Assembly: GCA_037447295.1 (NCBI GenBank)
Contig: JBBIGZ010000034.1
Coordinates: 1-31,384, forward strand
DNA from: 630D-37 sp037447295
Lineage (GTDB): Bacteria; Chloroflexota; Anaerolineae; Anaerolineales; Villigracilaceae
Length of the DNA: 31,384 bases
Direction of reading: 5' to 3'
Shown here piece by piece: positions 13,304 through 21,478 of this stretch. The notes beneath the pieces were generated by a model, which had not been told where the DNA came from, searched no databases, and was given only the letters and a program-made list of their open reading frames with translations. The position numbers were made by a program, and so were the translations under genes. How positions within the stretch are numbered: the stretch's first letter is position 1; each line of letters opens with the position of its first letter.

Positions 13304-14836
13304 ATGCGAAGCATGGTTTTCGGTTTGGGATTGGTTTTGCTGTTGGCGATGCTTATGGCCGCTTTTCAAGGAGGAAGCTGGCTGCGCGGCACGTTAGCAT
13401 TTTTTGCGGTGTTGGCGCCGGGTGTGTTGGCGCTGCAGGCCTTAAGCGCTTCGGACGAGGCGAGGCCTTTTCCGCGGCAGGCGGCCCTGGCGTCGTTCCT
13501 GATCCGCCTGGCGCTCGGCCTCGGCCTGTACCTGGGTCTCTCATTCTATGGTTACGCCAATGAGCAGGAACGAGCCGGTTATGTCTTTACCGATGCTTTT
13601 AACCGCGATCGACAAGCCTGGACTCTGGCGCAAAGCGAGCGCCCTTTAAGCGATGCCTTCCGTCAGCAGTTCTATGCTGATCAGTATGGAGGGCTACTGG
13701 CGATCAGCGCGGCGCTTTACCGTTTCCTTTCGCCGGATGCCCATCGGCCGTTGCTGGTGGTGGCCCTGGCGGCCTGGGTGGGGGCGCTGGGCGTGCTCTA
13801 TTTTGGGAGAAGCGCTAGGAGATTGCTACCCGAAGGTGCAGCCCTTGGGGCAACTGGGCTTTTTGCACTCTATCCGGATGCGTTGCTGCTGGGGGCTTCG
13901 CAAATGCGCGAGCCGTTCCTGTTGACCTTCGGCGCGATGATGCTCTTCGGCGTCTTGCGTCAGCGGGAGGGCAAAGGAGGATTTCCCTGGGAATTGGGAA
14001 GCGGGGTGATCGGGCTGTTGTTGATTTCGCCGGGCACTGCACTGGCTTTTGGGGTGGCGCTTGGAATTTGGCTATGGATGGAAAGCGGGAAACATTTGCC
14101 CAGTTGGATATGGGGAGGGCTGGCAGGAAGCATATTGCTGGGAGCGTTGCTTTTTGCCCTTAGCGTGGGGGGTGTTTCGGTGCGCGGCGGGACCTTTTGG
14201 GAGGTGATCGGGGAATGGGCTCGTCTGAGCGTACGCTGGAGCGCCTATCAGCTGGAACGCAGCTCCGGGTGGGTGCAGAAGCTCTTCGGTGAAATGCCGG
14301 CTGGTTTGCAGTTGCCTTTTGTGGCAGGGTACGGAATACTGCAGCCGATCCTGCCGGGGGCGATCATCGAGCCGGCTTTGCCGATTCGCAAGGCGATCGC
14401 CATCCTGCGGGCAACGAGCTGGTATGCGCTTTTGCCTTTGCTCCTTTTTGCCTTCCGGGCGGTTTGGAAAACACCGTTGCCCGAACGTCGTCGCTGGCTG
14501 GCCTTTTTGATCCTGAGTTGGGGGTGGATCCTGATTGCGGCTTTGCGCGGGGGTGGGGATCAATGGGATAACCCGCGCTATCGGCTCTTCTTCCTGGCCT
14601 TTCAGGCTTTGTTGGCCGCCTATGCCTGGCACCAGCGCGATGGATGGTTGCACAGGATACTATGGGTTGAAGGATTTGCCGTGCTGGTCTTCCTTCAATG
14701 GTATCTCAGCCGCTATTACCATATTGGCGGCCGATTGCCGTTCTTTGCCATGATCGGGCTGATCTTCGCCTTTGCGCTGGTGGTTTTACTCGGCGGATGG
14801 CTATGGGAGCGATGGAAGCACTTGTGCGAGGCGTGA
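13304..14836 (+). CDS. Polytopic membrane protein, GT-C glycosyltransferase-like
   Basis: A 510-residue integral membrane protein with roughly eleven hydrophobic helices. Between an early pair of helices is a long hydrophilic loop (about 102-130) with T-D-A-F-N-R-D-R-Q-A-W-T-L-A. It contains acidic residues in the position where GT-C enzymes (PMT/ArnT/GT39 type) keep catalytic or metal-binding Asp/Glu. A second loop with Y-A-D-Q-Y-G-G follows near 123-140, also a GT-C-like feature. If correct, it would use a polyprenyl-phosphate sugar at the outer face of the membrane. This is fold-level inference, and an unrelated polytopic protein cannot be excluded. The ATG at 13304 is preceded by a -10 box and no SD. 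An in-frame start at 13187 would be antisense to the PHP gene. Confidence 0.6.
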   Translation: MRSMVFGLGLVLLLAMLMAAFQGGSWLRGTLAFFAVLAPGVLALQALSASDEARPFPRQAALASFLIRLALGLGLYLGLSFYGYANEQERAGYVFTDAFNRDRQAWTLAQSERPLSDAFRQQFYADQYGGLLAISAALYRFLSPDAHRPLLVVALAAWVGALGVLYFGRSARRLLPEGAALGATGLFALYPDALLLGASQMREPFLLTFGAMMLFGVLRQREGKGGFPWELGSGVIGLLLISPGTALAFGVALGIWLWMESGKHLPSWIWGGLAGSILLGALLFALSVGGVSVRGGTFWEVIGEWARLSVRWSAYQLERSSGWVQKLFGEMPAGLQLPFVAGYGILQPILPGAIIEPALPIRKAIAILRATSWYALLPLLLFAFRAVWKTPLPERRRWLAFLILSWGWILIAALRGGGDQWDNPRYRLFFLAFQALLAAYAWHQRDGWLHRILWVEGFAVLVFLQWYLSRYYHIGGRLPFFAMIGLIFAFALVVLLGGWLWERWKHLCEA

Positions 14837-14895
14837 AATAAAAAGCGGCGGGATTCAAAAAAGATCCCCGGCCACCAGATGAAAACAATGCCAGA

Positions 14896-15858
14896 CTAAT
14901 ACCAGATACGGAAAGAAGTTTGTCCCTGTGCCTCTAAGATAGTGCTGCCCGTATAGCGAACCTGAGCATAGATAAACACAACGCCGCCATAGGGCATATT
15001 GGAGAACTCCAACGGGATAATAGACACTCCATTCTCGTTGGTAACAAAGTCGTAGACAGATTGGGTGTGATTCGGCCAGAAGACCGTCAGCTTGCCGCTG
15101 ACGCGCACCGGCTGAAGCGTTTTATCCTGGACAATAATGAAAACGAGCTGCCGATCCGTCGAACCGGTCACGGCGCGCAGGGTAGAAAGACGGACCTGCA
15201 AAGGTGGGATCGGCTCGGCCTTATCCGGAGGGGGTAACGGCGCCAGGGCCTGGATGGGTTCGCCCTTTTTATCAAAGAGCAAGCGTCCTAGCTCACTTAC
15301 CACCACGCGCTGCCCTTCCGGCATCCAAGGGCGCCATTCCAGGCGGGCATTTTCAAAATACTGGACGATCAGATTTCCCTGGACTTCAAAACCGGAGACA
15401 GGATTGCCGAATTGTGCCAAGCCACCGTTCTTCTCAAAGAATTCCAAGAAGGCAAAGCAGACCGGGATATTCTTCTCGGTGAAAAGGCGGCAACCGGAAG
15501 GGTTGTAGTACTGAGGCAAGGCAATGCCAGGTGTATAGAGTTCTTTACCGATCGGAGTTAACCGGACGCGCTGCCCTTCCGGCAAGTTCGGCTGATACTC
15601 AAAGCGGGCCCGTTGAAAATACTGCACCCGTTTCCCGTCCGTGCTGACCATCTGTTCGGTGATCGGGTATCCATAAAGTAGCACAGGATCGGCTACTTTA
15701 CGGTAGAAAGCCAGAAATTCCCCCTCCACATAGTGCCCTGTTTCCCGAAAATATTCACGCCCCGCAGATTGGGCATGAACGGTCACCCGCGGTGGCAAAA
15801 GCAACAGCGATGCGATCAAGAACGCTCTCAAAAGAAGGGAAAAGGATGCGCGTTGCAT
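14896..15858 (-). CDS. Secreted protein with two FYxxxGG/YG-P-type repeats and a C-terminal Ig-like domain
   Basis: A 320-residue exported protein. The signal peptide (basic start, L-L-L-R-A-F-L-I-A-S-L-L-L-L-P core, likely cleaved after V-H-A at about residue 29) precedes two copies of a roughly 65-90-residue module. Copy one has F-L-A-F-Y-R...Y-G-Y-P-I-T-E...V-Q-Y-F-Q-R-A-R-F-E-Y-Q-P and P-E-G-Q-R-V-R-L. Copy two has F-L-E-F-F-E-K-N-G-G...F-G-N-P-V-S...V-Q-Y-F-E-N-A-R-L-E-W-R-P and P-E-G-Q-R-V-V-V. The C-terminal 100 residues look like an Ig-type beta sandwich. The module resembles LGFP-like wall-associated repeats, so a peptidoglycan or surface role is possible but unproven. The second of two adjacent ATGs is chosen because TATAAT sits 7 nt before it. 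Confidence 0.75.
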   Translation of the reverse strand: MQRASFSLLLRAFLIASLLLLPPRVTVHAQSAGREYFRETGHYVEGEFLAFYRKVADPVLLYGYPITEQMVSTDGKRVQYFQRARFEYQPNLPEGQRVRLTPIGKELYTPGIALPQYYNPSGCRLFTEKNIPVCFAFLEFFEKNGGLAQFGNPVSGFEVQGNLIVQYFENARLEWRPWMPEGQRVVVSELGRLLFDKKGEPIQALAPLPPPDKAEPIPPLQVRLSTLRAVTGSTDRQLVFIIVQDKTLQPVRVSGKLTVFWPNHTQSVYDFVTNENGVSIIPLEFSNMPYGGVVFIYAQVRYTGSTILEAQGQTSFRIWY

Positions 15859-15865
15859 CATTTCA

Positions 15866-15871
15866 ATTATA
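15866..15871 (-). promoter_or_regulatory. Putative leaderless -10 box for the secreted repeat protein
   Basis: A perfect TATAAT on the minus strand ends 7 nt before the ATG at 15858 (4 nt before the alternative ATG at 15861). No SD or good -35 is visible. Confidence 0.45.
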
Positions 15872-16095
15872 CCCACAATCGCCCCATAGATTCCTCACAA
15901 TTTTGTCAAAGCCAATCCATGGGTACTTGAGAGTTGGACTTAATACCAAGTGATCGGATTTGGCCACTTGTATTGCGATAATTTCTACAAGAAAAAAATC
16001 AAAAAGGCATTTATCTTCAATAATATGAGCTTCTTTTGCGCAAAAGGCTAAAAAGCATATAATAAGCCTATATACGCCCCTTAACTGAGCACAGA

Positions 16096-17268
16096 TTATC
16101 CTTGAATTCTCAATAGTTCCCGGCACAGGGTATCCAATGCCATATTCACTGCCCAGCGCGGTAAATTTTGGGGATGCCCGCCATAGGTCAGATGTTTCGA
16201 GATTGCTCGATAGGGTGTACGCACCCACACTTCGACATGCGGTATGGTCTCTTCCCAGGTTGAGACGGCCAACCCGATCTCAGCTGCGCAAGTTTCGCAA
16301 AGATTCTCCAATGCATGGAGCAAAGTCTCCCCTCTGATAGCTTCTGTTTGCTCCACTTTTTTCAATCCCGGCAAAGGAGCACGAGATAGCCTTCTGCTCA
16401 ATGCACCTTGCAGGCCGTGTTCCAACGCGCAGGCGGTAAATCCATGGCGGGCGACGAGATCAAAGGTCACACTTTCTAGCGTCTCCTGATCGGCGCCGAA
16501 GATCGTTTCTCCCAGGCGACGACGCAGATCCGCTTCCACTTGAGCAATCATGCGATCGGCAGCAGGTTCATCTTCGGCTTTGGCCGTGATCCGAATGTCA
16601 ACGATGCCCGAATGGGCGGCAAGGCCAACGGTGGGATTGCTCAACGCTTCGAGATCGCCGATCTGTTCGTCTATAAGAGATTCTCCAACGCCGGCTGTGT
16701 GCAGCGTGCGCACTTTAATGATAGTATCAAGGTGAAAACGCTGTTGAAGGTAGGGGATCACCGCGTGATGAAGCAAATATTCCATCTCGCGCGGCACTCC
16801 CGGAAGCGAGATAATGGTGCGTAGATGATCCTGCTCATCACTAATTTCGACGATAAAGGCCGGAGCCGTTCCCACCGGATTGCTCAAGGGAATAGCGCCT
16901 TTCGGGATATAAGCCTGGCGCTTCTGATTTTCTCCGGGCGTCCTGCCGTAGGCGGCCACACGGGCGACGATTTCCTCCCAAAGTTCGGGACGGAATTCAG
17001 TAGGCACCCCAACGGCCAAAGCCACAGCCTCACGAGTTGGATCATCCACCGTTGGACCTAAACCGCCGGTCGTAATGATAATTTCAGCGCGCAGCAATGC
17101 TTCGCGCAAGGCAGTTGCAATGCGCTGAACATTATCTCCGATCGTTGTGGTGCGATAGAGATCGATTCCCAGGCTTCGCAAAGCGCGTGCCAGGGTTGCG
17201 GTATTCGTATCCACCGTCTCACCGAGGAGAAGTTCTGTACCGATGGTAATGATTTCAGCGCTGGGCAT
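16096..17268 (-). CDS. cinA: CinA family protein with degenerate C-terminal amidase domain
   Basis: A 390-residue protein. The N-terminal MoCF-like domain is well conserved (G-T-E-L-L-L-G-E-T-V-D-T-N at 10-22, T-T-G-G-L-G-P-T-V-D-D at 66-76, L-P-G-V-P-R-E-M near 155-162). In the two-domain family this half is linked to ADP-ribose hydrolysis. The C-terminal half (about 265-390) aligns in position with the PncC/CinA_C nicotinamide-nucleotide amidase, but the A-E-S-C-T-G-G active-site motif is replaced by A-L-E-H-G-L-Q-G (281-288). The Gly-rich G-x-x-G-P-x-G-G motif is missing too. Amidase activity is therefore unlikely. The gene begins 6 nt after the upstream binding-protein gene, so it is probably co-transcribed with the amino-acid cluster. 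Confidence 0.88.
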   Translation of the reverse strand: MPSAEIITIGTELLLGETVDTNTATLARALRSLGIDLYRTTTIGDNVQRIATALREALLRAEIIITTGGLGPTVDDPTREAVALAVGVPTEFRPELWEEIVARVAAYGRTPGENQKRQAYIPKGAIPLSNPVGTAPAFIVEISDEQDHLRTIISLPGVPREMEYLLHHAVIPYLQQRFHLDTIIKVRTLHTAGVGESLIDEQIGDLEALSNPTVGLAAHSGIVDIRITAKAEDEPAADRMIAQVEADLRRRLGETIFGADQETLESVTFDLVARHGFTACALEHGLQGALSRRLSRAPLPGLKKVEQTEAIRGETLLHALENLCETCAAEIGLAVSTWEETIPHVEVWVRTPYRAISKHLTYGGHPQNLPRWAVNMALDTLCRELLRIQG

Positions 17269-17274
17269 AGCAGC

Positions 17275-18438
17275 TCATGGATAAATCGGGAAAAAGTTCT
17301 GACCACGCACCTGGTAGATTTTGACATTCGGCGCCCCGCAATCCCCATTGGGATTACAAGTGATCATACCGCTGAGCCCTTTGTAATCCTTTGTGGCGGC
17401 AATGGTCTCCCGCAAGGCTTGGCGTGGAATATAAAGCGTGCCGTTAGCCTGGATAGCTACTTTTTCGATGGCCAGCAAGAGGAGCATCGTGGCATCATAA
17501 GCCGGGGCATTGTACGAAGCGAGTGGTTGTTCCCCATAGCGTTGTACATATTTTTGCAAGAAGTTTGGATCATACTGTGGCATCGACGGCCCGGAAAGAT
17601 ACATCCCATTGGAAGCCAGCTTTGTTTGCTCGATAAAATCGATGCTTAAGAGCCCATCTGCGCTAATCAAAACGAGATTATCCAGGCCGGCCTCGAAAAT
17701 GCCGCGAGTCACTGCGACACCATCCACGGTATACAGGGGATAATAGAGAGCCTCAGGCCGCATAGCCTTGATCCTCTGAATTACATTCGTCGGATCACTC
17801 CCGCTTTGAATGCGGATCTGCGCCAGACACTCGCCTCCAAGGTCCTGAAAGGCTTTACAAGTGGCCTCTTGGAGTTGATCGGAATACGGTGAGCCATCAT
17901 GAAGCGTGACCAGGGTGCGTACTCCCAACGCATTGAAGAGAAAATCGGCCGCGATCGTACCTTGAAGTTTATCGTTATAGATCGTGCGGAAGAAGCCAGG
18001 CTGGCGCGTTTGAGGATCGGTGAGCGAAGGAGCTGTGCTAGATGGCGAAATCAACACCATGCCGGCCTCACTTAAAATACGCGCCGCCGGGATCGAGCCA
18101 CCAGAGCACGTTTCTCCAATCACCCCGACGATCGTAGGATCGGATGCCAAGCGACGAGCAGCTTCTTCGCCGGCTTTCGGATCGCATTGATCGTCCTCTT
18201 TCACCAGTTCGATAGAACGCCTTGCCACACTCCCTTTATCAGCAATGGCGAGTTCCACCCCGCGCAAAGCATCAATGCCGTAAGGAGCATCCGGACCGCT
18301 GAGCGTGAGCGCGGCTCCGATGCGAATCGGTTCGTTCGGTGGGAGGATCACACACCCCAGGGCATCCTGACAGGTGTATTTCGGGGCACATGCTGCGAGC
18401 AATAAGCCTAGGCAAAAGATCGGCCATATTCTTCTCAT
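17275..18438 (-). CDS. Branched-chain amino-acid type ABC substrate-binding lipoprotein (second copy)
   Basis: A 387-residue periplasmic-binding-protein-fold (Peripla_BP_6) lipoprotein. The ATG at 18438 follows GGAGAG and begins a signal peptide with lipobox L-L-A-A-C (Cys17). After the Cys comes a short Cys-containing module Y-T-C-Q-D-A-L-G-C, then P-I-R-I-G-A-A-L-T-L-S-G, the usual first strand of Liv-type receptors. G-E-T-C-S-G-G and I-S-P-S-S-T-A-P are the ligand-site segments. The C-terminus has a second Cys pair (I-T-C-N-P-N-G-D-C). It is clearly paralogous to the 25100-26317 protein but has no permease genes of its own, so it may feed the nearby LivHMGF. Its operon neighbours are a flavin oxidoreductase and cinA. 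The ligand is unknown. Confidence 0.9.
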   Translation of the reverse strand: MRRIWPIFCLGLLLAACAPKYTCQDALGCVILPPNEPIRIGAALTLSGPDAPYGIDALRGVELAIADKGSVARRSIELVKEDDQCDPKAGEEAARRLASDPTIVGVIGETCSGGSIPAARILSEAGMVLISPSSTAPSLTDPQTRQPGFFRTIYNDKLQGTIAADFLFNALGVRTLVTLHDGSPYSDQLQEATCKAFQDLGGECLAQIRIQSGSDPTNVIQRIKAMRPEALYYPLYTVDGVAVTRGIFEAGLDNLVLISADGLLSIDFIEQTKLASNGMYLSGPSMPQYDPNFLQKYVQRYGEQPLASYNAPAYDATMLLLLAIEKVAIQANGTLYIPRQALRETIAATKDYKGLSGMITCNPNGDCGAPNVKIYQVRGQNFFPIYP

Positions 18439-18448
18439 ATGCTCTCCA

Positions 18449-19603
18449 TCAGACAACGTTATACTCAACGATCAGGCGACCTTCCGCAAAGCGCGCCAGA
18501 TCCAGCATCGAAACATCCAACGTGCGGTAGGCTCCATCGAGGAGCAGTTCACTCATCAGTTTCCCGGCGATCGGGCCGTGCATGAACCCATGACCTGAAA
18601 ACCCGGCTACAACGTAAAACCCCTCCACCGGCGTTTTGCCGAAGATCGGGTGCGCATCTGGCGTGACTTCGTAGAGGCCAGCAAGATGGGAAGCACGCCC
18701 CGCTTTCTCCAGGAGCGGCAACCGTGCCAGAGCTGCTTCCATGTTCACGATCTCAAAGGCTTCATCCACATTCTGGTTGAAACCAGGTTGCTCCTGCTGG
18801 TTAGACATACCGATCAGCAGACCTTCCCCTTCCCGATGGAAATAGAGCGATTGGGCAAAATCAATCACGAAAGGAAAGTCCGGCGGAATTTCTGGAAGAG
18901 GCGTGGTAGTAAACCATTGCCGGCGCAGCGGCGTGATCGGGATCTCAACCCCGGCCATTTTACCGATCACCCCGGCCCAAGGTCCCGCGGCGTTGACCAC
19001 GATCGGGGTCTGGATCGTGCCTTGGGAGGTCTTTACTCCCTTGATCTTGCCGCGCTCGACGATCACTTCCTGAACTTCCACATCCGTAAAGGCTTTGGCC
19101 CCCAAACGGCCGGCCGCGTTGATATAGCCCATCACCACGCTGTTCGGATCCACAAGCCCATCTTTGGCATGAAAAGTACCGGCCAGCGCATCTTCAAAAC
19201 GCATCAACGGAAGTCGACGGCGAACTTCATCACCGCTGAGCCATTCTGTTTGCACTCCCAAACGATGTTGGAGCGCAACATTCCGCTGAAAGGCCTGGAC
19301 ATCCTCTTCGCGGGTGAGCACAAAAAGATACCCACATTTACGATAGTGAACATCCTGCCCGATCTCTTCCTTGAAACGTTCGAGCATCGGCAGGCTCTCG
19401 AGAGAAAGGCGAATGTTAATTTCGGTAGCAAACTGATAACGTACTCCTCCGGCGCAACGCCCGGTAGCACCTTGACCGAAAAAGCGTTCTTTCTCCAATA
19501 GTACCACTTGCTTTTGCCCACGAGCGGCCAAATGATAAAGCGTGCTGGCCCCCATCACGCCGCCACCGATGATCACAATCTCTGCAGTATTGGGAAGGGT
19601 CAT
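18449..19603 (-). CDS. FAD-dependent amino-acid/sarcosine oxidoreductase (DAO/SoxB-like)
   Basis: A 384-residue protein of the DAO family. AGGAGG lies 5 nt before the ATG at 19603; a longer start at 19651 adds 16 non-conserved residues. The dinucleotide-binding motif I-V-I-I-G-G-G-V-M-G-A-S at about 9-20 is followed by L-L-E-K-E at the end of beta2. The G-R-C-A-G-G-V-R segment is close to the flavin attachment or contact region of sarcosine oxidase beta/HcnC-type enzymes. The C-terminal F-Y-V-V-A-G-F-S-G-H-G-F-M-H-G-P is the second FAD motif. It probably oxidises a secondary or D-amino acid (sarcosine, proline, dimethylglycine or opine type). Position between ornithine cyclodeaminase and an amino-acid receptor fits this, but the substrate is not determined. 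Confidence 0.9.
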   Translation of the reverse strand: MTLPNTAEIVIIGGGVMGASTLYHLAARGQKQVVLLEKERFFGQGATGRCAGGVRYQFATEINIRLSLESLPMLERFKEEIGQDVHYRKCGYLFVLTREEDVQAFQRNVALQHRLGVQTEWLSGDEVRRRLPLMRFEDALAGTFHAKDGLVDPNSVVMGYINAAGRLGAKAFTDVEVQEVIVERGKIKGVKTSQGTIQTPIVVNAAGPWAGVIGKMAGVEIPITPLRRQWFTTTPLPEIPPDFPFVIDFAQSLYFHREGEGLLIGMSNQQEQPGFNQNVDEAFEIVNMEAALARLPLLEKAGRASHLAGLYEVTPDAHPIFGKTPVEGFYVVAGFSGHGFMHGPIAGKLMSELLLDGAYRTLDVSMLDLARFAEGRLIVEYNVV

Positions 19604-19625
19604 GCGCCTCCTAAACAGTTGAGCA

Positions 19626-19655
19626 ATTAGAGAATCCCTGTTCCTCGGCAAACAA
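19626..19655 (-). promoter_or_regulatory. Possible promoter of the oxidoreductase-receptor-cinA group
   Basis: On the minus strand TTGTTT (19650-19655) and TCTAAT (19626-19631) are 18 nt apart, in the 86-nt gap after ornithine cyclodeaminase. The hexamers are only moderate matches. Confidence 0.3.
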
Positions 19656-19689
19656 GTCGGCCGTTGAATCGAAAAATGCCATTAACTTT

Positions 19690-20679
19690 CTACCAGGGCA
19701 CTTCCCGACCGATTTTCATTTTACCAGCATTTTGCAAAGCAACTTGTGCGGCCAGCGCATCCTGCACGGCAACCCCCACAGACTTAAAGAGCGTGATTTC
19801 CTGCGAAGATTGACGTCCGGCTTTTTGCCCCAAGACCACTTCGCCCAGCTCGGCGTAAATGTGATCCTCACCGCAAAGGCCCTGCCGAATGGGTTGGATC
19901 AGATCGCCGGCCTCGGCCAAGGCCGCCATCCGCGAATCTACGAACACCCGCGCCCGAAGCACTGTCTGGGCGGGAATTTCCTGCATCTCCGGAGTATAAG
20001 CGCCAATGGCACTGATGTGAACTCCGGGTTTCAGATCGGCATCGGCGAAAACGGGTGTCGATGAGGTCGTTGCGGTGCAGATGATATCCGCTTCGCGCAC
20101 CGCCTGGGTCGGTGATTCTGCCGGGCGTAGATCGCCGGGGATCGGACCTTGGCCGGCCATCTCGGCGATAAAGGCACGAACGCGCTCCGGATTAGGATCA
20201 TAAACCCAAACCCGTTCAATCTTACGCACGGTGCAGGCCGCTTCGAGCTGCGTCCGCCCTTGGACTCCGGCTCCGAAGATGGCCAACACGCGACTATCGG
20301 GACGAGAGAGCAGATCAATGGCCGCACCGCTGCCGGCTCCTGTGCGGATTGCCGTCAAAGAGGCCCCCTCGAGGAGTGCCTCGGCACGACCGGTTTGCGC
20401 ATTCAGCACCAGCACAGCCGCCTGAATATAGGCCAGACCTCGCTGCGGATTCTGGGGAAATAGCGAAACAATCTTTACGGCGAGCGCTTCTCCTCCCTCG
20501 ATATTGACGTAAGCCGGCATAAAGAGCGTCAGCGCATCATGTGGAGCGATCGGAAGACGGGTGCGCAGAGGGACCTCTGCACATCCCGCGGAAAGAGCGG
20601 CATAGGCCCGCTTCATCGCCTCGATCGCCTGCGACATAGGCAATGCTTTGCGAACCTCTTCGGCAGTCAGAACGAGCAT
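19690..20679 (-). CDS. Ornithine cyclodeaminase / mu-crystallin family protein
   Basis: A 329-residue NAD(P)-dependent protein. Of two in-frame ATGs I prefer 20679, because GGAG lies 6 nt before it but directly abuts the first. Features are A-V-K-I-V-S-L-F-P near 67-75 (catalytic Lys region), L-L-E-G-A-S-L-T-A-I-R-T-G-A near 100-113, and the Rossmann motif G-A-G-V-Q-G-R-T-Q at about 136-144. V-Y-D-P-N-P-E-R lies at the end of beta2, and D-S-R-M-A-A-L-A-E-A-G-D is in the C-terminal part. Family members convert ornithine to proline or reduce cyclic imino acids. Together with the adjacent flavoenzyme and receptors it suggests imino- or basic amino-acid catabolism. A strong terminator lies between it and livF, so expression needs read-through or a weak local promoter. 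Confidence 0.9.
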   Translation of the reverse strand: MLVLTAEEVRKALPMSQAIEAMKRAYAALSAGCAEVPLRTRLPIAPHDALTLFMPAYVNIEGGEALAVKIVSLFPQNPQRGLAYIQAAVLVLNAQTGRAEALLEGASLTAIRTGAGSGAAIDLLSRPDSRVLAIFGAGVQGRTQLEAACTVRKIERVWVYDPNPERVRAFIAEMAGQGPIPGDLRPAESPTQAVREADIICTATTSSTPVFADADLKPGVHISAIGAYTPEMQEIPAQTVLRARVFVDSRMAALAEAGDLIQPIRQGLCGEDHIYAELGEVVLGQKAGRQSSQEITLFKSVGVAVQDALAAQVALQNAGKMKIGREVPW

Positions 20680-20703
20680 AGGCATCTCCGTTTAGGTTGG
20701 TGA

Positions 20704-20739
20704 ACAAAAAAAGACGCAGAGAGCCTCTGCGCCTTTTTA
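20704..20739 (-). terminator. Rho-independent terminator of the liv operon
   Basis: The 7-bp stem CGCAGAG (20715-20721) / CTCTGCG (20725-20731) has a 3-nt loop and is followed on the minus strand by a run of T (complement of the A-tract around 20706-20712). It starts 14-20 nt after the livF stop. A T-tract on the plus side also exists, but no plus-strand gene uses it. Confidence 0.88.
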
Positions 20740-20752
20740 GAGCGATAGGTGC

Positions 20753-21466
20753 TCACTCTATTCCCAGGTAAGCCTTTTGTACTGTCGGATTTTTCCGTAG
20801 ATTTTCGGCAGTATCATGCAGGACAATCTCGCCGGTCTGCAACACATACCCACGGTGAGCAATAGAAAGGGCCATCAGCGCGTTCTGCTCGACCAATAGG
20901 ATGGTCGTGCCTTCCCGATTGATCTTCTGAATGGTATCGAAGATCGTCTCAACCAGCACCGGCGCCAAGCCCATGGATGGCTCATCCATGAGCAAGATGC
21001 GCGGCTTTGCCATCAGCGCCCGTCCTATGGCCAGCATTTGCTGCTCCCCACCGGAAAGCGTCCCCCCCAACTGATGACGGCGCTCTTTTAGCCGCGGGAA
21101 AAGGGTAAACACATACTCCAGAGTGCGCTGAATTTCTTGTTTATCCTGACGGGTATAAGAACCCATTTCCAAGTTTTCCTGAACGGTCATGCGGGCAAAA
21201 ATCCGCCGCCCTTCCGGAACCATGGTCATGCCACGATAGACAATTTCATGCGGCTTATACTTCGCCAGATCCTCGCCCTCCAGACGGACATGCCCATGGC
21301 GTGGGCGCATCAAGCCGGTGATCGTGCGCAAGGTCGTGGTCTTACCGGCGCCGTTGGCCCCGATCAGGGTGACGATTTCGCCCTGTTCGACCGTCAGCGA
21401 GATGCCCTTAAGAGCGTGAATATACCCGTAGTAGGTGTGCACGTTTTCAAGTTCAAGCAGGCTCAT
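20753..21466 (-). CDS. livF: Branched-chain amino-acid ABC transporter ATPase LivF
   Basis: A 237-residue ABC ATPase, the standard LivF size. Walker A G-A-N-G-A-G-K-T-T is at about 36-44, signature L-S-G-G-E-Q-Q near 136-142, Walker B I-L-L-M-D-E-P-S near 156-163 and the H-loop equivalent in I-L-L-V-E-Q-N near 188-194. It energises import with LivG at the inner face of the membrane. AGGAGAG precedes the ATG, and 12 nt separate it from livG. It is the last gene before the operon terminator. Confidence 0.96.
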   Translation of the reverse strand: MSLLELENVHTYYGYIHALKGISLTVEQGEIVTLIGANGAGKTTTLRTITGLMRPRHGHVRLEGEDLAKYKPHEIVYRGMTMVPEGRRIFARMTVQENLEMGSYTRQDKQEIQRTLEYVFTLFPRLKERRHQLGGTLSGGEQQMLAIGRALMAKPRILLMDEPSMGLAPVLVETIFDTIQKINREGTTILLVEQNALMALSIAHRGYVLQTGEIVLHDTAENLRKNPTVQKAYLGIE

Positions 21467-21478
21467 GACACTCTCCTC

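Noticed and set aside
14837..14895. GC-rich bases 14845-14875 as a terminator between convergent genes
   Set aside because: GCGGCGGGA and TCCCCGGC pair badly, with central mismatches, so the hairpin is not convincing.
15872..16095. AT-rich gap with a plus-strand TATAAT (near 16058)
   Set aside because: No plus-strand gene or terminator follows and the only clear signal is the minus-strand -10 box. Nothing else is supportable in this gap.
18650..19501. 283-codon plus-strand frame opposite the flavin oxidoreductase
   Set aside because: No recognisable domain or ribosome-binding site; the minus-strand gene has both FAD motifs.
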